DNA of 64,000 nt, taken from Ancylobacter rudongensis. GTDB lineage: Bacteria; Pseudomonadota; Alphaproteobacteria; Rhizobiales; Xanthobacteraceae. Of this stretch, positions 46,406 through 54,800 are shown one piece after another. Position numbers and translations under genes: made by a program. The stretch's first letter is position 1; every line of letters starts with the position of its first letter. The stretch covers positions 404,373 to 468,372 of the forward strand of contig NZ_FMTP01000004.1 in the NCBI RefSeq assembly GCF_900100155.1, written 5' to 3'. Below the pieces are notes generated by a model, which saw nothing but the letters and a program-made list of their open reading frames with translations, was not told where the DNA came from and made no database searches.

Positions 46406-47428
46406 TCAGAAGGTGATGACGACCTTGCCGAACACGCGGCGCGTTTCCAGCCGCTCCAGACCGGCGCCGAACTGCTCCAGCGGGAATTCGGAATCGATCA
46501 CCGGCCGCACGCCGCGCTCCATGCGCTTGAGACCATCGGCGATGGCGCGGATCGGCGCGCCGAACGAGCCGATGATGCGGTACTGGCGCTGGAACAGCTG
46601 CATCAGGTTCATGTTGACCGACACGCCCGAGGTCGAGCCGCAGGTGACGAGGCGGGCGCCCGGCTTCATCGACAGCAGCGAGCCGTTCCAGGTCTCGGCG
46701 CCGACATGTTCGAACACCACGTCGACCCCCTTCTTCTTGGTGATCTTGCGCACCTCGTGCTCGAAGCGGTCGGTCTTGTAGTTGATGACGTGATCGGCGC
46801 CGAGGGCCTTGGCCTTGGCGCATTTCTCGTCGTCGCCCGCCGTGGTGATGACGGTGCAGCCGATTTCCTTGGCCATGCGGATCGCCACCGTGCCGATGCC
46901 GGAACCAGCGGCGTGGACCAGAATCGTCTCGCCGGGCTCAAGCTTGGCATTGTCGAACAGCATGTGCTCGACAGTGGAGAAGGTGACGGGCGCGGTGGCG
47001 GCGTCGGTCCAGGAGATGCCGTCCGGGATCGGCACGCACAGGCGTTCCTTGATGTTGAGCTGGTCGCGGGCGAAGCCGTCGACATGGAAGCCCATGACGC
47101 CAGCGACCTCCTCGCAGAGATTGTCGCGGCCCTGCCGGCACGTCTTGCACTGGCCGCAGGTGAGCGCGCCATACATGGCGACCTTCGAGCCCGGCTTGAA
47201 GCGGGTGACGCCCTCGCCGATGGCGGTGACCTCGCCCACCGCCTCGGCGCCCACCACCAGCGGCATCTTGCGCTTCGCGAAGGCCATGCCGCGCCAGCCC
47301 CAGACGTCGATGTGGTTGAGCGCCAGCGCCTTGACGCTGACCTGCACCTCGCCCGGTTCCGGCGCGCCGGGGGTGGGCAGGTCGGTAAGGATCAGTTCGC
47401 GGTCGGAGACCAGCTGAAGCGCGCGCAT
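46406..47428 (-). CDS. Zinc-binding alcohol dehydrogenase of the VLCFA operon
   Basis: 340 residues, MDR superfamily. Catalytic-zinc region LALNHIDVWGWRGM (Asn/Asp replace the usual Cys) and GAEAVGEVTAIGEG; structural-zinc cluster CGQCKTCRQGRDNLC with all four Cys present. Cofactor loop HAAGSGIGTVAIRMAKEIG; later block FEHVGAETWN. Its place inside the acpXL-lpxXL operon matches rhizobial gene order. Probably takes part in making the omega-1 hydroxyl or a reductive step of the very-long chain, but this is inference. ATG at 47428 chosen by family start. Confidence 0.92.
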   Translation of the reverse strand: MRALQLVSDRELILTDLPTPGAPEPGEVQVSVKALALNHIDVWGWRGMAFAKRKMPLVVGAEAVGEVTAIGEGVTRFKPGSKVAMYGALTCGQCKTCRQGRDNLCEEVAGVMGFHVDGFARDQLNIKERLCVPIPDGISWTDAATAPVTFSTVEHMLFDNAKLEPGETILVHAAGSGIGTVAIRMAKEIGCTVITTAGDDEKCAKAKALGADHVINYKTDRFEHEVRKITKKKGVDVVFEHVGAETWNGSLLSMKPGARLVTCGSTSGVSVNMNLMQLFQRQYRIIGSFGAPIRAIADGLKRMERGVRPVIDSEFPLEQFGAGLERLETRRVFGKVVITF

Positions 47429-47539
47429 GAACAACTCCGGGCAGGCGGCGGCGGCACATCTCGTCCCGTCGCCCGGGTGTCTACGGGCAAGGGGCGGGCA
47501 GGGATGCCGTCCGCGCAAGGACGAGGGTGGATAGCGAAA

Positions 47540-48292
47540 TCAGCGCTGTATGGCTAGTGCGGCAGTAAGCCCGCCATCCACCGGCAGGGTGGCGCCGGTG
47601 ACATAGGCGGCACCGGGCGACAGCAGGAAGGCGACCACCGCCGCCACATCCTCCGGCGCGGCGAAGCGGCCGGCGGGGATCTGCTTCTCCACATTGGCGC
47701 GGTAGGCGGCATAGGGCGCCAGCATCGCGGTATCGACAAAGCCGGGGGCGACGACGTTGACCGTCACCCCGCGCCGGGCGCTCTCAATGGCCAGCGTGCG
47801 GCAATAGCCCGCCAGCGCCGCCTTGGAGCCGGCATAGATGGCATTGCCGGCATTGGCGACATCGGCCGCGATCGAACCGATGGCGACGATCCGTCCGGCC
47901 CGCGCCCGCGTCATCGGCCGCACCAGCGCGCCGACCAGCCTCACGAAGGACCAGTAATTCACCTGCATCAGCTGCTCGGCGCGGTGCTGGTCGACCAGCG
48001 CGGCCAGCGTGTCGTAGCTCATGCCGGCATTGTGGATGAAGCCGAAATAGGTCGGCTCCTCGGCGAGGACGGCGGCGAACGCCTCCACCGCGCCCTTGTC
48101 GGCGAGATCGAGGGCGCGCGCCTCGACGCGGGCGTCCGGCTTCTCCGCCTCGATCGCGGCGATCAGCGCCTGCGCCTCGGCCTCCGCCGTGCGGACGGTG
48201 AAGACGACCTCGAAATCCGCCAGAGCCAAGGCGCGCACGATGGCGGCGCCGACGCCGCGCCCGCCGCCAGTGACGAGGACGCGCCGGCTCAC
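47540..48292 (-). CDS. FabG-like SDR reductase in the VLCFA operon
   Basis: 250 residues from a GTG overlapping the fabF1 stop (GTGA). Cofactor loop VLVTGGGRGVGAAIVRALAL, NAG variant FIHNAGMSYD, catalytic Ser in AIGSIAADVANAGN and YAGSKAALAGY (Tyr/Lys), then VNVVAPGFVDTAM and YVTGATLPVDGG. This is the 3-oxoacyl-ACP reductase pattern, so it probably reduces the ketoacyl-AcpXL intermediate. The gene is an addition to the commonly described acpXL-fabZ-fabF2-fabF1-adh-lpxXL order. An ATG 27 bases upstream would overlap fabF1 further. Confidence 0.9.
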   Translation of the reverse strand: MSRRVLVTGGGRGVGAAIVRALALADFEVVFTVRTAEAEAQALIAAIEAEKPDARVEARALDLADKGAVEAFAAVLAEEPTYFGFIHNAGMSYDTLAALVDQHRAEQLMQVNYWSFVRLVGALVRPMTRARAGRIVAIGSIAADVANAGNAIYAGSKAALAGYCRTLAIESARRGVTVNVVAPGFVDTAMLAPYAAYRANVEKQIPAGRFAAPEDVAAVVAFLLSPGAAYVTGATLPVDGGLTAALAIQR

Positions 48293-49569
48293 GCCGGCTC
48301 GTCCGTCAGGATCAGGCACACATTCTGCCCGCCAAAGCCGAAGGAGTTCGACATCACCCGCGTCACCGTCGCATCGCGCGCCACATTCGGCACCACGTCG
48401 AGCGGGATGGCCGGGTCGGGCATCTCGTAGTTGATTGTCGGCGGAATGCGGCCATTGGCGATGGTCATCAGCGAGATCACCGCCTCGATGGCGCCGGCGG
48501 CGGTGAGCGTGTGGCCGATCATCGACTTGTTGGACGAGATCGGAATGCCGGTCAGCCGCTCGCCGAAGACGGCGCTCATCCCGGTGAACTCCATCCGGTC
48601 GTTCTCGGGCGTGGAGGTGCCGTGGGCGTTGATGTAGTCGATGGCATCCGGCTCGACGCCGGCATCGGCCAGCGCCCGGCGCATGCAGCCGATGACCGGC
48701 TTGGCGTCCGGCGAGGAGCGGGTGCGATGGAAGCTGTCGGCCATCTCACCGACGCCCTCGACCACGCCGAGGATCTTCGCGCCGCGCGCCAGCGCGTGCT
48801 CCAGGCTCTCCAGCACCAGCGCGCCGGCGCCTTCGGCGATGATGAAGCCGTCGCGATTCTTGGCGAAGGGGCGCGAGGCGGCTTCCGGAACGTCGTTATT
48901 GGTCGACAGCGCCGAGAGCAGCGAGAAGCGGATCAGCGCCTCCGCCGTCACCGAGCCGTCGGTGGCAATGGACAGAGCCGCCTCGCAATCGCCGCGCCGG
49001 ATCGCCTCGACGCCGAGCTGGATCGAGGTGTTGCCGGACGCGCAGGCGGTGGACAGCGAGATCGGCTGGCCGCGCGTGCCGAAGCGGTCCGCCAGATGGT
49101 CGGCGATCGAGCCGTAGAGGAAACGCTCGTGCCAGGCGTCGTGGCCATTGGCCTCGGCGGCGCGCAGCAGGTCGTCATAGGTGACGGCGGCGTTGGGCGC
49201 GGCTTCCTGGGCCAGGATGCGGCGCTGCGGCCATTCCAGCTCGATCGGCGGCACGGCGCAGAACAGCGGGCCCGGGAAGGCGCCCTTGGTGCCGATGCCG
49301 GATTCGGCGATCGCCTCGTCCGCCGCCAGCGTCGCCAGCTCCTCGGAGAGATCGGGCGCGGTGCTCTTGCTCTTGGGCAGATAATCGACCGTGCCGGCAA
49401 TGGTGGTCCGCATCCCGTCGATGGGGAAGCGGGTGATGCGATGGATCCCGGACATGCCGGAAGTCAGCTTCGCCCAATTGTCCTGTTTGCCCTGCCCCAG
49501 CGAGGTGACGAGCCCCATGCCGGTAACGACGACGATCGGCCGGCCGGCCTTGTCGGTATAGGAAGCCAT
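48289..49569 (-). CDS. Beta-ketoacyl-ACP synthase (FabF1XL type)
   Basis: 426 residues. Full KAS II chemistry: Cys176 in ISLSTACASGNTS, His in YINAHGTSTPENDRMEF, His in NKSMIGHTLTAAGAIE, and a typical FabF N-terminus VVVTGMGLVTSLGQGKQDNW. Elongates the acyl chain on AcpXL. Positioned directly after its partner fabF2, 40 bp apart. The start ATG at 49569 is reached by AGGAGCAG upstream on the coding strand. Confidence 0.94.
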   Translation of the reverse strand: MASYTDKAGRPIVVVTGMGLVTSLGQGKQDNWAKLTSGMSGIHRITRFPIDGMRTTIAGTVDYLPKSKSTAPDLSEELATLAADEAIAESGIGTKGAFPGPLFCAVPPIELEWPQRRILAQEAAPNAAVTYDDLLRAAEANGHDAWHERFLYGSIADHLADRFGTRGQPISLSTACASGNTSIQLGVEAIRRGDCEAALSIATDGSVTAEALIRFSLLSALSTNNDVPEAASRPFAKNRDGFIIAEGAGALVLESLEHALARGAKILGVVEGVGEMADSFHRTRSSPDAKPVIGCMRRALADAGVEPDAIDYINAHGTSTPENDRMEFTGMSAVFGERLTGIPISSNKSMIGHTLTAAGAIEAVISLMTIANGRIPPTINYEMPDPAIPLDVVPNVARDATVTRVMSNSFGFGGQNVCLILTDEPA

Positions 49570-49609
49570 GATCTGCTCCTCGGAAGCGGCGTGCTTCCGC
49601 GTGGTGGGG

Positions 49610-50794
49610 TCAGTCGGCGCGCTCGACCAGCGCGACGCCTTCCCCACGCCAATGCCCCACTGCGGTAACGATGGCACGGGAAAGCGGGCCATCGAAAGGC
49701 TTTTCCAGCGTCTCGCCGGTGAGCGGCGCGAACAACTTGCCTTCGGCGACGCTGAGCGCGGCCAGCGCCAGCGCCACCGGCATCTGCGCTTCCAGCCCAT
49801 GGCCGACACGGTCGGTCACGGAGCGCACCGGCAGGCCGGAGCGGGCGAGGACGGCGGCTTCCGCCTGCGTCGGCTCGGGCGCGCCGGAAGCGGCGGAGAA
49901 CACGGCGGTCTGGTCGCCCTTGTCGGCGCCGGCGGTCGTCAGAAGCTGTTCCAGCACCGCCTCGACGGCGCCGGGCTCGTTGCGCCGGGCGCGCTCGGAC
50001 CAGACGCCGGAGAGTTTGGCGATCGGCTTGGCGCCGCGCGCCGTGGCGTGCTCCGGCGATTCGAGCACGAGGAAGGCGCCGGCCGAGCCGGTCGGCACGC
50101 CCTTCGGCTCCGCCAGAACAGGCGCCCAGGGGGCGTGCATGGCGAGGCGCTTGAGGGCGAAGAGCAGCAGCATGTCGCGCCGCTCGGCATTGTAGGCGCC
50201 GCCCACCAGGGCGATCTCGCTGGTGCCGGCGGCAATGCGCGACCAGCCGATGCGGACCGCGTCGGTGCCCGAGCTTTCCTCGCCCATGAAGGTGCGGGAG
50301 GAGCCGGTGACGCCGTGGACGATGGAGATGTTGCCGGCGAGTAGATTGGACAGCTGGGCCAGGAACAGCGTCGGGCGCAGGTTCGACTGAAGCTGCTCGT
50401 TGAGGAATACTTCGGGGTTCGGCTGGTTCTCGATCTCGGTCAGGATGGCGCCATCGACCGACTGGTCGCGCTCGCCGCCGCCGGCCGCCACCACCATGTC
50501 GGTGGTGCCGAGAATGTCCTTGTCGCCCTTGATGCCGGCCGAATCCAGTGCGAGCCCGGCGGCATAGGTGCCGATGCGCTGCCAGGGCTCCATCTGCCGC
50601 TGGTCGCCCTTCTTGGGGATCTGCGCGTCGAAGCTGATCGGGGCCAGCGGGTGGACGACATAGGGGGCGAAGCCCGTCTCGTCGACCACCGGGGCGGTGC
50701 CCGAGGAAAGCGCCAGCCGATGGGCTTCCGGGCCTTCACCGAGCGAGGAAACGAGCCCGATGCCGGTGATCCAGACGTCGCGACGATTAGACAT
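49610..50794 (-). CDS. Beta-ketoacyl-synthase-like partner lacking the catalytic residues (FabF2XL type)
   Basis: 394 residues with the overall KAS fold (VWITGIGLVSSLGEGPEAHR start, TFMGEESSGTDAVRIG after the elbow). The Cys position of FabF falls in IVHGVTGSSRT and is not Cys (Val162 in a hand alignment). The first His motif (NAHGTST) is replaced by AASGAPEPTQ; only DRVGHGLEAQ keeps the second His. It should not condense by itself and probably acts as a chain-length-factor-like partner of FabF1. Overlaps fabZ by 8 bp. Confidence 0.88.
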   Translation of the reverse strand: MSNRRDVWITGIGLVSSLGEGPEAHRLALSSGTAPVVDETGFAPYVVHPLAPISFDAQIPKKGDQRQMEPWQRIGTYAAGLALDSAGIKGDKDILGTTDMVVAAGGGERDQSVDGAILTEIENQPNPEVFLNEQLQSNLRPTLFLAQLSNLLAGNISIVHGVTGSSRTFMGEESSGTDAVRIGWSRIAAGTSEIALVGGAYNAERRDMLLLFALKRLAMHAPWAPVLAEPKGVPTGSAGAFLVLESPEHATARGAKPIAKLSGVWSERARRNEPGAVEAVLEQLLTTAGADKGDQTAVFSAASGAPEPTQAEAAVLARSGLPVRSVTDRVGHGLEAQMPVALALAALSVAEGKLFAPLTGETLEKPFDGPLSRAIVTAVGHWRGEGVALVERAD

Positions 50795-51293
50795 GCGTGA
50801 GATTTCCTGCGCGTTCCGCCGTGCCGATCACGGCGTCACCCATCGGCATGCCGATGCGTTCGGCGGTGGAGAGCAGATAGCCGCGCAGCTCCGGGGCCGG
50901 GAAGGGCATGGTCTTGAGCGTCACGTCGGCATTGCAGACGAGCTTGCCCTCGACCCGGCCCTCGGCCTTCAGCCGGGCATAGCCCGAGCCGTCATGTTCC
51001 AGGCGCGCGAAGACGTCGATCACCTGGCCCGGGACCACGAAGGTCCGCAGCTTTCCCTTGTCGACCGAGGCGAGAAACGCCATGCGGTCGTAATTGTGCA
51101 GCCGCAGCAGCAGCATGCCGCAGCTCTGCGCCATGATCTCGAACAGCAGCACGCCCGGCAGCAGCGGATGACCCGGGAAGTGGCCTTCAAAGATCGGGCT
51201 CTCGCACGGGACGGTGTTGGCGGTCCGCAAGGTGCGAGCTTCAAGGTCGAGCTCGACCACCTTGTCGATCATCTGGAAATATTCGAGGCGCAT
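50787..51293 (-). CDS. FabZ-like 3-hydroxyacyl-AcpXL dehydratase
   Basis: 168 residues, hotdog fold. Active-site block IFEGHFPGHPLLPGVLLFEI with His, followed by MAQSCGMLLL (the usual catalytic Glu of FabZ falls at LLFEIMAQ). Its C-terminal 40 residues (ELRGYLLSTAERIGM) exceed ordinary FabZ and suit the long-chain substrate. Second gene of the operon. ATG 51293 or GTG 51296 are equivalent starts. Confidence 0.92.
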   Translation of the reverse strand: MRLEYFQMIDKVVELDLEARTLRTANTVPCESPIFEGHFPGHPLLPGVLLFEIMAQSCGMLLLRLHNYDRMAFLASVDKGKLRTFVVPGQVIDVFARLEHDGSGYARLKAEGRVEGKLVCNADVTLKTMPFPAPELRGYLLSTAERIGMPMGDAVIGTAERAGNLTHV

Positions 51294-51328
51294 CACCTGT
51301 CCCGCTTGTACGACGTCCTTCCGCCGGA

Positions 51329-51610
51329 TCAGGCGGACTTGGCAGCAATCAGCTCGTCGATGCGCGCGCAGAGATTCTTGAGGACGAAGTACTGCTCGGT
51401 CGTCGCCTTGCCTTCATTGACTTCCTGCGTCCAGCTCTCAAGCGGCAGCTTGATGCCGAACGCCTTGTCGATGGCGAAGGCGATGTCGAGGAAGTCCAGG
51501 CTGTCGATGCCGAGATCGTCGATGGCGTGGCTTTCCGGCGTGATGTTCTCGCGCGGAATGTCGCACGTCTCGGCAATGATGTTGGCAACGGTCTCGAACG
51601 TGGTCGACAT
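51329..51610 (-). CDS. acpXL: Acyl carrier protein AcpXL
   Basis: 93 residues. Dedicated carrier for very-long-chain acyl groups. Phosphopantetheine site [20 protein letters not shown] with Ser37; acidic helix II. Longer C-terminus than AcpP ([12 protein letters not shown]). First gene of the operon; the 278-bp region to the divergent alpha-2-macroglobulin gene holds its promoter. Start ATG 51610 fits the family and has AGGCCTTTC just upstream on the coding strand. Confidence 0.95.
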   Translation of the reverse strand: MSTTFETVANIIAETCDIPRENITPESHAIDDLGIDSLDFLDIAFAIDKAFGIKLPLESWTQEVNEGKATTEQYFVLKNLCARIDELIAAKSA

Positions 51611-51888
51611 GAAAGGCCTCTGGTCTCGGCAGCCGCGTCCGGCCACGGTTGAATGGGTTCGCCCGGCGCTCCCGCGTCGCAGGCCCCCGAATGGATGTCG
51701 GCCCGTATACCTAAGCGCGGACGGCGATTCAATGGCGGCGGCGCGGCAATCCTCGGCAGTGTGACATCCGTGCCGTCGCCACGGCCCGGCGGGTATGTCG
51801 CCGCCGCCTGGGCAACGTCATGGCACCGTGGCCTATTTCGTCCTATCGTCCGGTCCCAAAGCAGGCGGTCAGTCTCGGAGCAGGTGCC

Positions 51889-54800
51889 ATGATCCCGTTT
51901 ACCTCGGCCTTTTCCTGGCTCGGACACGGGGTCGCCGTGTCGGTACTGGCTCTGTCGCTGGTCGGCTCGGCGGCGGCGCAGGCGCCCAAGCCTGCCGCGA
52001 CCAAGCCCGCGGCGGCCGCGCCTGCCAAGCCCGCAGCGACGCCGACGGCCAAGCCGGCCCCGGACGCCCTGCCGAAGACCTACGCGCCGCAGGAGCTGGT
52101 GGAAGCCGCCCGCCGACTGCAGGCGCTGCTGCAACGCGAGCGCGGGCCGCTGCCCAAGCCGGCCGCCCAGTTGCGCAAGGACGCCGATGCCGCGCTTGCC
52201 GCCGGTGACGCCCGCACCGCCGCCGGCCTCTATGGACAATTGGCGCAGGCGAGCCCCGGCGATGCCGGCCTCTGGCAGCGCTTCTCGCGGGCGCTCTCGC
52301 GGATCAAGCCGAACGACAATGAGAGCGCCGACACCTTCCTGGAGCGGGCGCAGGCGGCAGCCTTCCTCGCCTATCGCGCGGCGACGACGCGGGCGGCGCA
52401 GGCCGAGGCGCTGTTCGCCATCGGCCATCTCTACGACCAGCGTTCGCTGTGGCGCCCGGCGCTCGACACGTTCACCACCGCGCTCACCTATGCCGACGTG
52501 CCCGAGCAGCGCGCCTTCTACGACAAGCTGCGCGAGGAGCGCGGTTTCCGCATTCTCGACTACAGCGTCGATTCGGACGCCTCCAATCCCCGCATCTGCG
52601 TGCAGTTCTCCGAACCGCTGGTGAAGGGTGGCAAGGATTATTCCGCCTATGTGACGCTGAGGGGCCCCAGCGGGCTCGTCGACAAGCCGGCGGTTACGGC
52701 GGAAGGGAGCCAGCTCTGCGTCGAGGGGCTGAAGCACGGCGACACGTATGACGTGACGCTGCGGGCCGGCCTGCCGTCTTCCATCGCCGCCGAGCCGCTC
52801 GCCGCAACCTCCGAACTCACCATCTATGTGCGTGATCGCAAGCCGAGCGTGCGCTTCACGGGGCGGAACTACGTGCTGCCGCGCACCGGCCCGCGCGGCA
52901 TTCCGGTGGTCTCGGTCAACACTGCGCGCGTGGCGGTCGACCTCTACCGCATCGGCGACCGCAGCCTGATTCCCACCGCCCTCGACGGCGAGTTCCGCCG
53001 CGACCTCGGCGGCTATGACCTGCAGCAGCTGAAGGACGGCAAGGCCGAACTCATCTTCACCGGCGAGCTGGAAACGGCGTCGCCGCTGAACGAGGACGTG
53101 ACCACCTCCTTCCCCGTCGACGAGGCGGTGAAGACGCTGGCGCCGGGCGTCTATGTGCTGGCGGCCCGGCCGGGCGGCGATGCCGCCGACCCGAATGACG
53201 AATGGAGCTCGCGCGCCACCCAGTGGTTCGTCGTCTCCGATCTCGGCCTCACCGCGCTGTCGGGCAGCAAGGGCCTGACGGTCATGGTGCGTGCGCTTGG
53301 CAGCGCGCAGCCGATGGAAGGGGTGGAACTGCGCCTGCTCGCCAAGTCCAACGACGTGCTCGCCACCATGCGGACGGATGCCAGCGGCAGCGCCGCCTTC
53401 GATGCCGGGCTGATGCGCGGCACGGAAGGCTTCGCGCCAGCTGTCATCGTCGCGCAGGCGAAGGAGGGCGACTATGCCTTCCTCTCGCTGGACGATCAGG
53501 CCTTCGACCTCACCGATCGCGGCGTCGGCGGACGCGCGGCGCCCGAGCGCTACGACGCCTTCGTCACCACCGAGCGCGGCGTCTATCGCTCCGGCGAGGA
53601 AGTGCACGTCACCGCCCTGCTTCGCAGCCCGCAGGTGAGCGCGGCGGCGGGCGTGCCGCTGACGGTGATGTTCAAGCGGCCGGACGGCGTCGAGGAGCGC
53701 CGCGTTCTGGTCGACGATCAGGGGGCGGGTGGGCGCACGCTCACCTATCCGCTGATGGGCGACGCGATGACCGGCACCTGGCGCGTCGAGGCCTATGTCG
53801 ACCCGCGCGGCGCGCCTGTTGGGTCCACCACCTTCCTGCTGGAAGACTATGTGCCCGAGCGCCTGGCGCTCGACCTCTCCACCACCGCCACCTTCCTCGC
53901 CGCCAACACGCCGGTGACGGTGGCGGCGGATGGGCGCTGGCTGTTCGGCCCGCCGGCGGCGGGGCTCGACATTGAGGGCGAGATCGAGGTGCGGGTGGCC
54001 GATGCCCGTCCGGGCCTGCCGGGCTGGCGCTTCGGCCGCGCCGATGACGGCTTCACCCCGGTGCGCCAGCCGCTGGCCGACGCGCCGGTGACGGACGCGC
54101 AGGGCAAGGCAAGCCTGCCGGTGGCGCTGCCGGTGCTGCCCGCGACCGCCCGCCCGCTGGAAGCGGAGATCTTTGTCGCGCTGAATGAAGGCGGCGGGCG
54201 GGCGGTGCGCCGCTCGCTGGTGCTGCCGGTGCGCGCCGCCGGCGACGGCATCGGCGTCAAGCCGCTGTTCGACAAGGCGGGGCCCGGCGAGAACGCCAAT
54301 GCCGGCTTCGAGGTGCAGGGCTTCGATGCCGCTGGCCAGCCGGTGGCGCTGAAGGGCGCGCAATGGGCGCTTTACCGCATCGAGACCCGCTATCAATGGT
54401 ACCGCCTCGGCGGCAGCTGGGATTTCGAGCCGGTCGAATCGGTCGCCAAGGTGGCCGACGGCAGGCTCGACCTGACCGCCGGTGCGCCGTCGCGGCTCAG
54501 CGTTCCCGTCGCCTGGGGCCGCTACCGGCTGGAAGTCACCGACGGCACGCGCGCGACCGCCGTCGCCTTCGATGCCGGCTGGGGTGGCGGGGCCACCGCC
54601 GACGCGCCGGACCGGCTGGAGGTCGGGCTCGACAAGGCGCAATACTCCGCCGGCGACACGCTGAAGGTGAACCTCACCAGCCGCATGGCCGGTTCCGCCA
54701 CCGTGCTGATCGTCGGCGACGGCGTGCTGGCAGCGAAGACGCTCGACGTGAAGGCCGGCGACACCTCGGTCGCCTTCACCGTCGCCCCGGAATGGGGACC

